Part shown: piece by piece, positions 55,061-64,000 of the stretch
How the letters are laid out: the number at the start of each line of letters is the position of its first letter
Position numbering within the stretch: the first letter of the stretch is position 1
Assembly: GCA_002344965.1 (NCBI GenBank)
Contig: DDUU01000003.1
Coordinates: 124,484 to 188,483 of the forward strand
Source of the DNA: Candidatus Tepidiaquacellales bacterium UBA2330
GTDB lineage: Bacteria > Bacteroidota > Ignavibacteria > Tepidaquicellales > Tepidaquicellaceae
DNA length: 64,000 nt
Reading direction: 5' to 3'
Made by a program: the position numbers and the translations under genes
Notes under the pieces: generated by a model
What the model was told of the DNA's origin: nothing
The model's input: the letters and a program-made list of their open reading frames with translations, nothing else
Database searches by the model: none

Positions 55061-58000
55061 CTATGGTCTGATGGTCGAAATAAAGTTTCCGGAATTATTA
55101 TCCGTAATTCCCAGATCTGTCAGATCTACAACCCCGTCTCCGTTTACATCCTCAGTTACATATCCGCTTTTAAAATTAAAACCGGCATTGTCTATTAATC
55201 CAAGATCCGAAACATCAATTACATTATCTTTATTTGCATCACCAGTATAAACGCAATAACGACTGCCTTGAAGAGTTAAGTTATTGCCGTATGCTTTCGT
55301 AAATGCATTTGTAAAATCATAAATCAGTCCGGATGCGGTAAACTGCAGCGCGGAGCTACTCCAGGTTTCAAGAGAATTTCTGTGATCAACTACAATATAA
55401 TAGTTCTGTCCGTTCTGAATATTATCAAAATAAAATATACAGTTTCCGTTTACATCTGAAACCGATAATGAAGAATCTGAAATGTTGTATGGTGAACTTC
55501 CGTTTCTTAAATATACTTTTATTGTATCTTCTGTATTTATATTTGAAACACCATTGTAATACCCTTCGATTAGTAATTTAAGATCAAGTGTAAAGCTTTG
55601 CAGATATTTCATTGTTACAAAATCTAATCCTCCTCCCAATCCTTTACTCGAACCTGTAACAAATATGCTGCCGGAATTATCAACCAGGACAGCAGCTGCT
55701 TTGTCAGAATCGTTATCTGAATAATTGTATTTCTTTTCCCAAACTTTCATTCCGCTGTCTGAATATTTTATTGTGCAGAAATTAAGTCCTGAAATATTAT
55801 CCGTACAGTAACCCGTTACATATATAAATCCCGCTCCGTCAATTTTGGAATCGACCGCATGATCTTCTGCATTGGAAGTTCCGTTAATACTTCTGTTCCA
55901 GATTAAATTTCCGTTCATATCATATTTTAAAATTGTCATATCTTTTCCTGTAATAATATTATTTAAACTGCCTGATATTACTGCATTTCCTTCAGAATCT
56001 ACAGACAAAGCTGAAGCTTCGTCGTCGGAAGAAGCTGAACCGTTTTGCGTCCTTTCCCAAAGTTTAACTCCTGATGAATTGTATTTCAATAATAACATAT
56101 CATATCCGTTTACAACAGTATTTGTTTTTCCGCATACATATAAATTTTCGGACTTATCAATTGTAATATCTTCAGGAATGTCGCCGCTGTTTGCGGAAGT
56201 GTTATTGTATCTTACAGCCCAAACCTGATTACCTGAACTGCTGTATTTAATGATTACAATATCATCTCCGGTACCTGTGCCCGGACTTTTTCCTGTAACA
56301 TACACATTACCAAGATCATCAGATGTAATTTTTTTTGAATAGTCATTTCCGTTAGCAGGACCGTTATAATATCTAATCCATTGCTGCACTCCTGCGCTGT
56401 TATATTTAATAGTTGTAATATCATATCCGCTGCCGCTTTGAAGTAAATGACCCGTAACAATTATATTTCCGGACGCATCCCTTGTAATACCTGTGGAATA
56501 ATCATCTCCTCCCGCGCTACCGTTTGTTTTCCTTTCCCACTGTAAAAAACCATCCGTATTATATTTGATCACTGAGATATCAAAACCGGAATTGCTTTCA
56601 CTGCTGCCCGCGATATATGTGTTTCCTGCATCATCTGCTTCTATCCCTGAAGGAATATCATTAAATCCTTCACTGTCATACCTAGAAACCCAAAGCGGAA
56701 CTCCGGAAGGATTGTATTTTATTACTGCATAATCAAGTTCTGAAAAGGTCTGAAAACTCAGACCTGTTACATACAGATTTCCGGATGCATCCGTATCGAA
56801 TGCAACTGATTCATCTGGACCGCTGCCCTGACCGTCATATCTCGTTTCAAAAACAGAATTGCCTTCCGGTGTATATTTTATGGAAAGATAATCACTGGTG
56901 CCGCACAGACTGAAAAAATAACTGTAACTCTGTGCAGTTACAAAAAAGTTACCTTTGGCATCCGCATCAATTCCCGTAGGTATGTCATCAAGATCTCCGG
57001 GACCGTTGTATTGTTTGATCCAGAGTACATCTCCTGCAGAACTGTATTTTACAGTAACGACATCACTCGTCCCGTCCGAAAGTCTTATTGAATTTCCGGT
57101 AACTGCTGCATCTCCGTTAATATCAGCTTTTATTCCGACTGCTTTGTCAAAATAATTTTGATTGCCGTTATATAACCTCACCCATTGCTGCGTACCTGAA
57201 GGATTTAATTTTATAGTCGCAAAGTCATAATAAGCAGAAGCAGAATAACTAAAACCAGTAATAAATACATTTCCGCCTGCATCGAGAGATATTCCTGTGG
57301 CGACGTCATCACTTTGCGAGACGCCGTTGTATCTGTAAACCCACTGCTGATCACCGTTGGAATTTAACTTTACTACTGCATAATCATAACCGGCTCCGAC
57401 GCCTCCTTCGCTTTTTCCGCATAAAAATAAATTACCTGCATTATCTGTTTCAAGATCTGTGATCTGATCATCAGCTGATATAGGTCCGTTATAAAATTTC
57501 TCCCAGAGAAAATCTCCCGCACTGTTATATTTTATTACGGCATAATTATTTGATTCGCCTGTTTTATATGAATGTCCGGCAAGCACAATATTTCCATCAG
57601 CAGTAATTGCCGCTGACTTCAGATAATCATCGGAGTTTGAAACTCCGTTCCATCTTTTTCCCCAGATAAAAGCTCCGCTAAGATCATACTTTAATAAAAT
57701 AAAATCATACCCTGTCCCGCTGCCAAAGCTGTAACCTGCTGTATATATCGCGTTCTGTCCGTCAAATAAAATTTTTATTCCGTTGTCATCAAAATTTCCC
57801 GTACCGTTATACGTTTTAACCCATTGTTCAATTCCTGCCGAATTATATTTTATAATGATCAAATCATTCTGTCCTCCGCTTACTCTTGCATAACCTGTGA
57901 TATATGTATTGCCCGAATTATCCCGGACAACACTGTTTCCTGCATCATTCTGATTTCCTGTTCCGTTATAGTTTGCTATCCATTGCCTTGTTCCGTCAGC

Positions 58001-58234
58001 TTTGAATTTTACGGTTATTACATCAGAGAATCCGCCGCTGAGAATACTTTTTCCGGTCATATAAAAATCACCGGCAGCGTCTATATAAATATCTGAAGGC
58101 GTATCTGTGCTTGATTCGGGTCCGGTATATCTGTGAAGCCACTGTTCTGTTAACTGCGAATAGCAAAAATTTGACGTTAGACAGAAAACAAGAAAAAATA
58201 TGAAATGTAAAATCTTGTAATATAAATTTTTCAT
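55061..58234 (-). CDS. Sixteen-repeat SBBP-type propeller protein with dockerin-like end
   Basis: A 1057-residue exported protein. Signal peptide about 1-26 (FCYSQ). Residues about 47-880 contain 16 repeats of about 52 residues with the pattern [GN]x-Y-[IV]-T-G...DY-[AV]-x-I-K-Y-[NS]-x-x-G...W...Y-N-G, the SBBP beta-propeller repeat. Then comes a beta domain (about 890-985). The end is a dockerin-like calcium-loop pair, GDANKDNVID (998-1007) and DVNGDGVVD (1030-1038). There is no PFNPS sorting domain, unlike its neighbours. Possibly a cell-surface or adhesive protein; function is inference. Confidence 0.85.
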   Translation of the reverse strand: MKNLYYKILHFIFFLVFCLTSNFCYSQLTEQWLHRYTGPESSTDTPSDIYIDAAGDFYMTGKSILSGGFSDVITVKFKADGTRQWIANYNGTGNQNDAGNSVVRDNSGNTYITGYARVSGGQNDLIIIKYNSAGIEQWVKTYNGTGNFDDNGIKILFDGQNAIYTAGYSFGSGTGYDFILLKYDLSGAFIWGKRWNGVSNSDDYLKSAAITADGNIVLAGHSYKTGESNNYAVIKYNSAGDFLWEKFYNGPISADDQITDLETDNAGNLFLCGKSEGGVGAGYDYAVVKLNSNGDQQWVYRYNGVSQSDDVATGISLDAGGNVFITGFSYSASAYYDFATIKLNPSGTQQWVRLYNGNQNYFDKAVGIKADINGDAAVTGNSIRLSDGTSDVVTVKYSSAGDVLWIKQYNGPGDLDDIPTGIDADAKGNFFVTAQSYSYFFSLCGTSDYLSIKYTPEGNSVFETRYDGQGSGPDESVAFDTDASGNLYVTGLSFQTFSELDYAVIKYNPSGVPLWVSRYDSEGFNDIPSGIEADDAGNTYIAGSSESNSGFDISVIKYNTDGFLQWERKTNGSAGGDDYSTGITRDASGNIIVTGHLLQSGSGYDITTIKYNSAGVQQWIRYYNGPANGNDYSKKITSDDLGNVYVTGKSPGTGTGDDIVIIKYSSSGNQVWAVRYNNTSANSGDIPEDITIDKSENLYVCGKTNTVVNGYDMLLLKYNSSGVKLWERTQNGSASSDDEASALSVDSEGNAVISGSLNNIITGKDMTILKYDMNGNLIWNRSINGTSNAEDHAVDSKIDGAGFIYVTGYCTDNISGLNFCTIKYSDSGMKVWEKKYNYSDNDSDKAAAVLVDNSGSIFVTGSSKGLGGGLDFVTMKYLQSFTLDLKLLIEGYYNGVSNINTEDTIKVYLRNGSSPYNISDSSLSVSDVNGNCIFYFDNIQNGQNYYIVVDHRNSLETWSSSALQFTASGLIYDFTNAFTKAYGNNLTLQGSRYCVYTGDANKDNVIDVSDLGLIDNAGFNFKSGYVTEDVNGDGVVDLTDLGITDNNSGNFISTIRP

Positions 58235-58540
58235 ACAGTTGAATTTGATTTTAACAAAAATAATAAATTATTTATTTAAATATAGATTTTTAATTGTATA
58301 CATATTCATAAAATAAAAAATTTCAAACTTATTGACTGTTTAACTTAAAATGTATAACTTTGTAGGAGAAAAATTTATTATGTAAGAGTAAATTTGTTTC
58401 CAAAAAATTATTTTTTAAAAAAAATAATTTCTCCGGCATCTGATATTGATTAGATAATAAAATTTAAATAAGGATATACAAACTGTACTTAGCTCATATT
58501 TATTTAAAAAACATTACTAACTTAACCCAAAGGAGACACA
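58235..58540. other. 306-base promoter region of the 574-residue protein
   Basis: Between divergent genes. It carries the promoter at 58332-58362 and AAAGGAGA (58529-58536) before the ATG at 58541. Otherwise AT-rich; no ORF or repeat. Confidence 0.6.
58332..58362 (+). promoter_or_regulatory. Candidate Bacteroidota-type promoter (TTG-N20-TAACTTTG)
   Basis: TTG at 58332-58334 and TAACTTTG at 58355-58362 (exact TAnnTTTG) are spaced by 20 bases. The expected transcript has a leader of about 170 bases before the gene at 58541. Confidence 0.55.
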
Positions 58541-60265
58541 ATGAAAATTCTGGAAAAATTTTCAATCAGTTTTGCTGCAATTATTGCAGTCGTTTTACTC
58601 AATGTTTTTATCACCAACGAAGCTTCCGCTTCACACTTCCGTTACGGACATCTTACCTACACAAAGAATCCGCAAAACAATAATGAAGTAACGTTCACCT
58701 TAACCTGCGCTTTCAGAAGAAGCGGTTACGGTGCGCCTGTAGTAGGATCTGTTATTACAGAAAATGTCGGAGCAACTAATCTGATTTTCGGTGATGCATC
58801 TTCAACTCCAACATTAAGATTCAGAGTTATTTCCATTGACGCGGCTAACGACTGGCTCCTCGCCAGAGCGCTTCAGCCGGGTGATGATTCTAAAGAATCA
58901 ATCACTAAAGTTTATGCAGCCGGCGGTCCGTATTTAGCTGAGATAAATACATGCTGCAGAACAGGTGTTGAAATTAACAATCCAAACCAAAGTTACAGAG
59001 TATCAACAACCGTTGATGTTTCAAACTCAAACGCTTCACCGGTTTCTACTCTTCCTGTTATAGTTAATTTAGTTCAGGGCGTTGCATCTTCTTTTAATGT
59101 TCCTGCTATCGATCCTGATCCGAATACAACTTTAAGATGGAGATTCGCAACATTGGTTGAAATGGGTAGCGTATCGCAAAACCCACCGTCAGCCGGCGGT
59201 TTCCCTGCATCAATTGATAACTTAACAGGTGTTGTAACATGGAATACAACAGGTGCTGTTTTAGGCGGATTATATTCCTGTCAGGTAATTATCGAAGACA
59301 GAGATGCTACTGATCCGACTATTCTCAGAACAATAGTTGCAGTTGACTTCCTGATTTTAATAGCTCCGCAATGCGTAAATCCAAATCTTCCTGTATTTAA
59401 TGCACCAACACCAACTTGCGGTACTGTATTCAGTGAAGTTCCGGGAACTCCGATTTCCTTCACAGTAAATGCTTCAGACGCTGATCCCGGTGACATTACT
59501 TTAAATGCTATCGGTCTGCCTCCGGGTGCTACAATGAATCCTGTATTGCCGTTAGTTGGAAATCCTGTTAGCAGTACATTCAACTGGGTAGCTCAGGCAG
59601 GTGTTTACATCGTTTCATTTGTTGCTACCGATGCATGCGGTGCTCAGACACTCTGTACTTATTCATTTGATATCGCGCTGCCTGTAGAATTATCATCATT
59701 CGCTTCAACTGTAATCGGAAATGATGTAACATTACAGTGGTCCACTTCTTCTGAAACAAATAATTCAGGTTTCAATATTGAAAGAGCTGTTTACAATAAC
59801 GGAAATCTTTCAGAATGGAGTACTGTAGGAAACGTAGAAGGTCACGGTAATTCAACTGTTTCTAATTCTTATTCATTTACAGACAGAAGTCTGAACGCAG
59901 GAATTTATACATACAGACTGAAACAGATAGATTTCAATGGTAATTTTGAATATCATAATCTGAATTCAGATGTAGTGATCGGCGTACCTACAAGATTTGA
60001 ATTAATGCAGAACTATCCGAATCCGTTTAACCCATCCACAAGAATCAGTTTTGAAATTCCGACTGACGGAATTGTTAAGCTGACTGTGTTTGATAACAGC
60101 GGTAAAGAAGTTGCTGTACTTTCAAACGGATATAAAACCACAGGTTACTATACAGTTGATTTTAACGGATCTAACCTTGCAAGCGGTGTTTATTTCTACA
60201 AGCTTGAGCTTAATTCAAATAATGAATCAACAGTTAAGATAAGAAAAATGGCTTTAGTAAAATAA
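58541..60265 (+). CDS. T9SS type A sorting domain protein with cadherin/Ig-like domains
   Basis: A 574-residue exported protein with a signal peptide (about 1-31, EASASH). The N-terminal domain (about 32-170) opens HFRYGHLTY. Residues about 175-385 hold two cadherin-like beta domains, with DPDPNTTLRWRF and SDADPGDITLNAIGLPPGA as the recurring elements. The fibronectin-like module starts at about LPVELSSF (~383), and the last 84 residues are the sorting domain (NYPNPFNPSTR, from about 491). AAAGGAG lies 7 bases before the ATG. Partner unknown. Confidence 0.87.
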   Translation: MKILEKFSISFAAIIAVVLLNVFITNEASASHFRYGHLTYTKNPQNNNEVTFTLTCAFRRSGYGAPVVGSVITENVGATNLIFGDASSTPTLRFRVISIDAANDWLLARALQPGDDSKESITKVYAAGGPYLAEINTCCRTGVEINNPNQSYRVSTTVDVSNSNASPVSTLPVIVNLVQGVASSFNVPAIDPDPNTTLRWRFATLVEMGSVSQNPPSAGGFPASIDNLTGVVTWNTTGAVLGGLYSCQVIIEDRDATDPTILRTIVAVDFLILIAPQCVNPNLPVFNAPTPTCGTVFSEVPGTPISFTVNASDADPGDITLNAIGLPPGATMNPVLPLVGNPVSSTFNWVAQAGVYIVSFVATDACGAQTLCTYSFDIALPVELSSFASTVIGNDVTLQWSTSSETNNSGFNIERAVYNNGNLSEWSTVGNVEGHGNSTVSNSYSFTDRSLNAGIYTYRLKQIDFNGNFEYHNLNSDVVIGVPTRFELMQNYPNPFNPSTRISFEIPTDGIVKLTVFDNSGKEVAVLSNGYKTTGYYTVDFNGSNLASGVYFYKLELNSNNESTVKIRKMALVK

Positions 60266-60285
60266 TTCACATTTTTTAATTTTCA

Positions 60286-60322
60286 TAAATCCCTGTCTGT
60301 CAATTCAGGCAGGGATTTTTTT
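60286..60322 (+). terminator. Intrinsic terminator
   Basis: AAATCCCTGTCTG (60286-60298) pairs with CAGGCAGGGATTT (60305-60317), one G:U, followed by T through 60322. It ends the gene at 58541. Confidence 0.85.
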
Positions 60323-60362
60323 TAAATGTTAGTTGTTCAGATTCAAAATAAATTTAATCCCC

Positions 60363-61709
60363 ATGAAAAAATTCTACTTCCTGATTTCTTTTTTAATTAT
60401 CGGCAGCGGAGTTTTTGCGCAGCTTCCAAATCATAATACTTATCTGATAGCAAATTTAAATATTCATCCTTCATATTCAGGTCTTTGGGGATATGTGGAC
60501 GGTGAGGGAAGAGAGTATGCTGTTCTCGGATGCAGTAATGGCACATCAGTGGTTAATGTAACAGATTCTGCGAATATTTATGAAGTTGGATTTATTCCCG
60601 GTCCGGTCAGCGCCTGGAGAGAAGTGAAAACTTATTCTCACTATGCGTATGTCGTTTCTGAAGGTACAAACAGCAGGCTTCAGATCATAGATCTGCAATA
60701 TCTTCCGGATTCCATAAGACTTGTAAGGACATGGTCTTACAGCGGTTATACTTACACACACGCAATTTCACAGTCCGGTCCTTATCTTTATCTGAGCGGA
60801 GGAAACGCCAGTCCAAACGGAGGTGTGCAGATTGTTGATGTCACTGATCCGGTAAATCCTGTCAGAAGAGGATTTAATTCTGAACGATATGTGCACGACT
60901 GCAGGATTAATAATGATACTATCTGGACTTGCAATATTCTTAATCAAAGAGTTTCAATTATTAATTCCGGCGACAAGGACAATCCTCATGAGATCAGAAA
61001 TTTTTCCACATTGCAGGGATTTCCGCATAACTGCGCTATTACTGATGACAGAAAATATTTATTTGTGACTCACGAAAACGAAGATCCGGGAGTTCTTGAA
61101 ATTTATAATATTGAAGATCTTGAGGATATTACATATATAAGGAGCTGGCAGCCAACGGGAATAACTACTTCAGTTACACATAATGTTGAAATTTACGGCA
61201 ACTATGCAATATTAGCTCATTATACAGCCGGTGTCAGAATTTTAGATATTACTGATCCGGTTAATCCTGTTGAATCAGCATGGTACGATACTAGACCTCA
61301 GGATAATTCCACACAGTTTGAAGGATGCTGGGCGGTTTATTTATTGCCGTCAGGAAAAATCATCGCTTCAGATATTTCAAACGGATTGTTTGTAATAAGA
61401 GCCACCAATCTTACAAATTTTACAAATATAAAAACTAATATTCCCGAAGAATTTAATCTTTATCAGAATTTTCCAAATCCGTTTAATCCGGTAACTTCTT
61501 TAAAGTTTGATATTCCAAAATCCGGTATTGTTAAACTTGAACTGTATGATTCTAAAGGTGCTTTTGTTTCAGAGATTTTGAATGAATTCAGAACTGCAGG
61601 TTCTTATGAATTAAATTATAATGCTTCAGCTCTGAGCAGCGGTATATATTTCTGCACTATGAGCTTCAGCGGAATTCGAAGATCAATTAAAATTTCTTTG
61701 ATAAAGTGA
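60363..61709 (+). CDS. Choice-of-anchor B type protein with T9SS sorting domain
   Basis: A 448-residue exported protein (start ATG 60363; the upstream frame to 60333 adds a non-signal extension). Signal peptide 1-20 (GVFAQ), then LVIVD-like repeats typical of choice-of-anchor B proteins: VVNVTDSANIYEVGF, LQIIDLQYLPDSIR, VQIVDVTDPVNPVRRGF and VRILDITDPVNPVESAW. The last ~85 residues are a sorting domain (NFPNPFNPVTS). It lacks the fibronectin-like module of its neighbours. Function unknown. Confidence 0.87.
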   Translation: MKKFYFLISFLIIGSGVFAQLPNHNTYLIANLNIHPSYSGLWGYVDGEGREYAVLGCSNGTSVVNVTDSANIYEVGFIPGPVSAWREVKTYSHYAYVVSEGTNSRLQIIDLQYLPDSIRLVRTWSYSGYTYTHAISQSGPYLYLSGGNASPNGGVQIVDVTDPVNPVRRGFNSERYVHDCRINNDTIWTCNILNQRVSIINSGDKDNPHEIRNFSTLQGFPHNCAITDDRKYLFVTHENEDPGVLEIYNIEDLEDITYIRSWQPTGITTSVTHNVEIYGNYAILAHYTAGVRILDITDPVNPVESAWYDTRPQDNSTQFEGCWAVYLLPSGKIIASDISNGLFVIRATNLTNFTNIKTNIPEEFNLYQNFPNPFNPVTSLKFDIPKSGIVKLELYDSKGAFVSEILNEFRTAGSYELNYNASALSSGIYFCTMSFSGIRRSIKISLIK

Positions 61710-61896
61710 TTGAGTTTTTTTAATATCAGTTCTAAATATTTTTAATTTAAAAAATAGTATTAATCAATTTTCAAATTAATAAGCAGTTTAATTTTAATAT
61801 ATATTTTGTATTTTTCTTAAAGTATTTAATTGAAATTTTCTGAGGAGGTGAGTATTTAATTTCCTACCGTAATTAACTTTAAGTCAACCCAAATTT

Positions 61897-64000
61897 ATGA
61901 ATCTGACTAAATTTCTTCTTATACTATTAATTAACATCAGCACTTTTGATTTTCTTTTCTCACAGGACTACAACTGGATAACACCTAACAAAACTTATCT
62001 GAAATTATTTATAGCCGATGACGGTATTCACAGGATCAGTAAAGCTGATTTTGAAAATGCCGGAGTAAGTACTTCTGCAATTGATCCGAGGACTTTAAAA
62101 GTTTTTAACCGCGGAAATCAGATTCCGGTATATGTAAGAGGGGAGTCAGATGGTTTCTTTAATGATTCTGATTACGTAGATTTTTACGGAACAAGAAATT
62201 ACGGCGGAATTTCCAATGTCTATAATCAGGATAATCAGATTGTTTACTTTACAAATGAACGCTTTGACCTTTACTCAGATACAAATGTTTATTGGATAGA
62301 CTGGGGCGGTGCGAATGGTATCAGAATGTTAAACTCCTCCTATTCAGCGCCTTCAAACTATCTTCAGGATTATTCATCTGAACCTCTGCATCTTGAAAAG
62401 GACAAAATTTACTGGATAGGTCAGGCGACGAGCGGAAATGATTTTGGTAATTTTACTAATGAAAGGTATCTCGGAGAATCCTGGTACTGGAGTTTATTAT
62501 ACAACGGTCAATCTGTTTCAGATACATTTTCTATCCCTCTGCTAAATAAAAATCAGCCTACTGTTTCATTAAGAGTATTTGCTTATCCGCAAAGCGCAAG
62601 CTTTACTGTGACAAATGAACATAATCTACAAATCAAGGTGAACGGGAATGTAGTGGCTGATTTTGTAAGAAATGATTTCGGCAGAGTTGATACTGCTGTC
62701 ACATTCTCATCTGCATTACTCTCTGAAACTTCCGTTAACAATGTAACTGCAACATATACTTCAACAGGCGGTTTTTCCGGAACTATGTTTCTTGATTTGT
62801 TTGAGTTTAAGTATCCGAAAGTATTAAAATTCAGAAATAATATTTCTGTTCTAAATCTTGCAGGAGAGGATTCTACTTCTAAGAAAATAAAAATAACCGG
62901 TTTTAATCCAGGTAATCAGACGTTTATTTATGATGTAAAAAACAACATCAGAATTACATCATTTTCAAATTCCGCTGATACATTAATCTTTTCCGCAAAG
63001 CAAAATTCAAAGATAGAGATCTCAAACAAAATAATTTCTAAAAAACCTTTCAGAATTATTCAGAGACAGGTGCCTGATCTTGTATCATCGGTAAACGGTG
63101 CTGATTATCTGATAATCTACAATAAGCTTTTTGAATCTCAGGTGTTACAGCTTCAGAATCACCGTGAGACTTATGATAATTTTAGGGTAAAAAAAGCCGA
63201 GATTAAAGATATATATGATATATTTAATTTCGGAATTGAAAGTCCGGACGCAATCAGAAATTTTAACAGACATGTTTATTATAACTGGCAGCAGCCGAGA
63301 GTTAAATATGTATGTCTCTTTGGAAGAGGTTCGCTTGACCCTAAAAAAAATTCTGATGCAACTGTCTATCGTGAAAATCTGATACCGGTCAAAGGCAATC
63401 CTTCTACTGATAATTTTTATTCAAATGTTTTTTTAAATAATTTTATTTTCTATAATCAGATATCATTGGGAAGACTGCCAGCGCTGACTGTTTCAGAGGC
63501 GCAGAATATGGTGAATAACATTATCACATATGAAACACAGCCGCCGCAAAAGTGGTGGAAGGATTTTACATTTATAGGAGGCGGCGTCAATCAGGCAGAA
63601 CAACAGCTTTTCCTTGCTTTAAATAATGACTCGTTAATAAATCCATATATTCTTACAAATCCGGTCAAAGGCAATCCGGTTAGAATACTGAGAAATGATC
63701 TTAACGGTGCCGAAACTTTTAATTATTCGGATTCAATAAAAAATCAGATAAACAGAGGAACGCTCACAGTTAATTTCATGGGACATGCCGGAAGTCAGGA
63801 CTGGGAAATAGCACTGCATGATCCTGAAATATTAAGCAACCACGGGAAGTTTCCGGTGATATTAAGTATGACCTGTTATACAGGAAAAGTCGGCGAGCCG
63901 AATTTCAGATCCTTCGGTGAGCGGTTTATGAAAATGAATAATACAGGCGCAGTAACTTTCTTTGCTACTTCAGGATGGGGATTCGTTTATTCAGGTTCGC
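61897..64000 (+). CDS. C25-family (gingipain-type) cysteine peptidase, 5' part
   Basis: Open from ATG 61897 to the window edge (701 codons), truncated on the right. Signal peptide 1-22 (FLFSQ). The catalytic region is gingipain-like: YLIIYNKLFESQ, DIYDIFNFGIESPDAIRNF, then the catalytic His H630 in FMGHAGSQDW and the nucleophile C660 in SMTCYTGK, 30 residues apart. It may be a T9SS cargo protease or PorU-type sortase, which cannot be decided without the C-terminus. The Shine-Dalgarno at 61843-61851 is too far upstream to serve this ATG. Confidence 0.85.
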   Translation, partial: MNLTKFLLILLINISTFDFLFSQDYNWITPNKTYLKLFIADDGIHRISKADFENAGVSTSAIDPRTLKVFNRGNQIPVYVRGESDGFFNDSDYVDFYGTRNYGGISNVYNQDNQIVYFTNERFDLYSDTNVYWIDWGGANGIRMLNSSYSAPSNYLQDYSSEPLHLEKDKIYWIGQATSGNDFGNFTNERYLGESWYWSLLYNGQSVSDTFSIPLLNKNQPTVSLRVFAYPQSASFTVTNEHNLQIKVNGNVVADFVRNDFGRVDTAVTFSSALLSETSVNNVTATYTSTGGFSGTMFLDLFEFKYPKVLKFRNNISVLNLAGEDSTSKKIKITGFNPGNQTFIYDVKNNIRITSFSNSADTLIFSAKQNSKIEISNKIISKKPFRIIQRQVPDLVSSVNGADYLIIYNKLFESQVLQLQNHRETYDNFRVKKAEIKDIYDIFNFGIESPDAIRNFNRHVYYNWQQPRVKYVCLFGRGSLDPKKNSDATVYRENLIPVKGNPSTDNFYSNVFLNNFIFYNQISLGRLPALTVSEAQNMVNNIITYETQPPQKWWKDFTFIGGGVNQAEQQLFLALNNDSLINPYILTNPVKGNPVRILRNDLNGAETFNYSDSIKNQINRGTLTVNFMGHAGSQDWEIALHDPEILSNHGKFPVILSMTCYTGKVGEPNFRSFGERFMKMNNTGAVTFFATSGWGFVYSGS

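Noticed and set aside
61841..61860. Near-perfect Shine-Dalgarno (TGAGGAGGTGAG) about 46 bases upstream of the C25 gene ATG
   Set aside because: No start codon at proper spacing is followed by a real frame; the only option, GTG, reads three codons to a stop. It could drive a leader peptide, but I cannot support one.
1..64000. tRNA, rRNA, CRISPR arrays, insertion sequences and phage genes
   Set aside because: None seen on a read of intergenic sequence. Tandem hairpins such as 42011-42094 are terminators, not CRISPR-like repeats.

Overview
The window is a low-GC bacterial chromosome segment, densely coded on both strands, with no phage, insertion sequence, CRISPR array, rRNA or tRNA that I can see. 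It most resembles the Ignavibacteria/Chlorobi side of Bacteroidota. The evidence is C-terminal type IX secretion (T9SS) sorting domains with the N-[YF]-P-N-P-F-N-P core on three proteins, a PorV/PorQ-like protein, a gingipain-family (C25) protease, promoters of the TTG-N20-TAnnTTTG type, a 31-residue AURKAIP1/COX24-type ribosomal peptide, and ferredoxin-based central metabolism. This placement is inference from gene content.

Layout. 1-3.7 kb: end of a 7TM-HD phosphohydrolase, XerC/D recombinase, TPR lipoprotein, SppA, HU and a tiny ribosomal-type peptide. 3.7-13.8 kb: housekeeping genes (gltX, rsmI, rlmB, an NtrC-like regulator with an eroded GAFTGA loop, a CrtI-type desaturase, mutS2, cvpA, a YqeY protein, a TPR membrane protein). 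13.9-16.9 kb: a beta-barrel and lipoprotein pair preceded by a promoter and a pseudoknot/attenuator-like RNA, then a membrane TPR protein whose frame continues upstream of the only usual start codon. 17-25 kb: a + strand run with YgfZ, class I aldolase, EamA and CDF transporters, a Gfo/Idh/MocA oxidoreductase, a metallophosphoesterase and a CCA-adding enzyme. 25.3-33.6 kb: isoaspartyl peptidase, PorV-like protein, C-terminal processing protease, two DUF3108 paralogues, LolA, a YbhN-type membrane protein and DedA.

34-52.4 kb is an energy-metabolism block: a dihydroorotate-dehydrogenase-like protein beside pyruvate:ferredoxin oxidoreductase (- strand), divergent 2-oxoglutarate:ferredoxin oxidoreductase korAB (+ strand), and an 11-gene nuoABCDHIJKLMN operon (- strand) with no nuoE, nuoF or nuoG. 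Together they suggest oxidation of pyruvate and 2-oxoglutarate to reduced ferredoxin, with an NADH-module-less complex I as a possible ferredoxin-linked proton pump.

52.8-64 kb holds large exported proteins: three with T9SS sorting domains, one 16-repeat beta-propeller protein with a dockerin-like calcium-loop C-terminus, and the start of a C25 cysteine protease. A 550-base spacer here carries four copies of a 15-bp palindrome. The most interesting unexplained signal is the structured RNA at about 15104-15213, followed by the regulator without GAFTGA, the triple-C-terminal-domain CDF transporter and the palindrome cluster.
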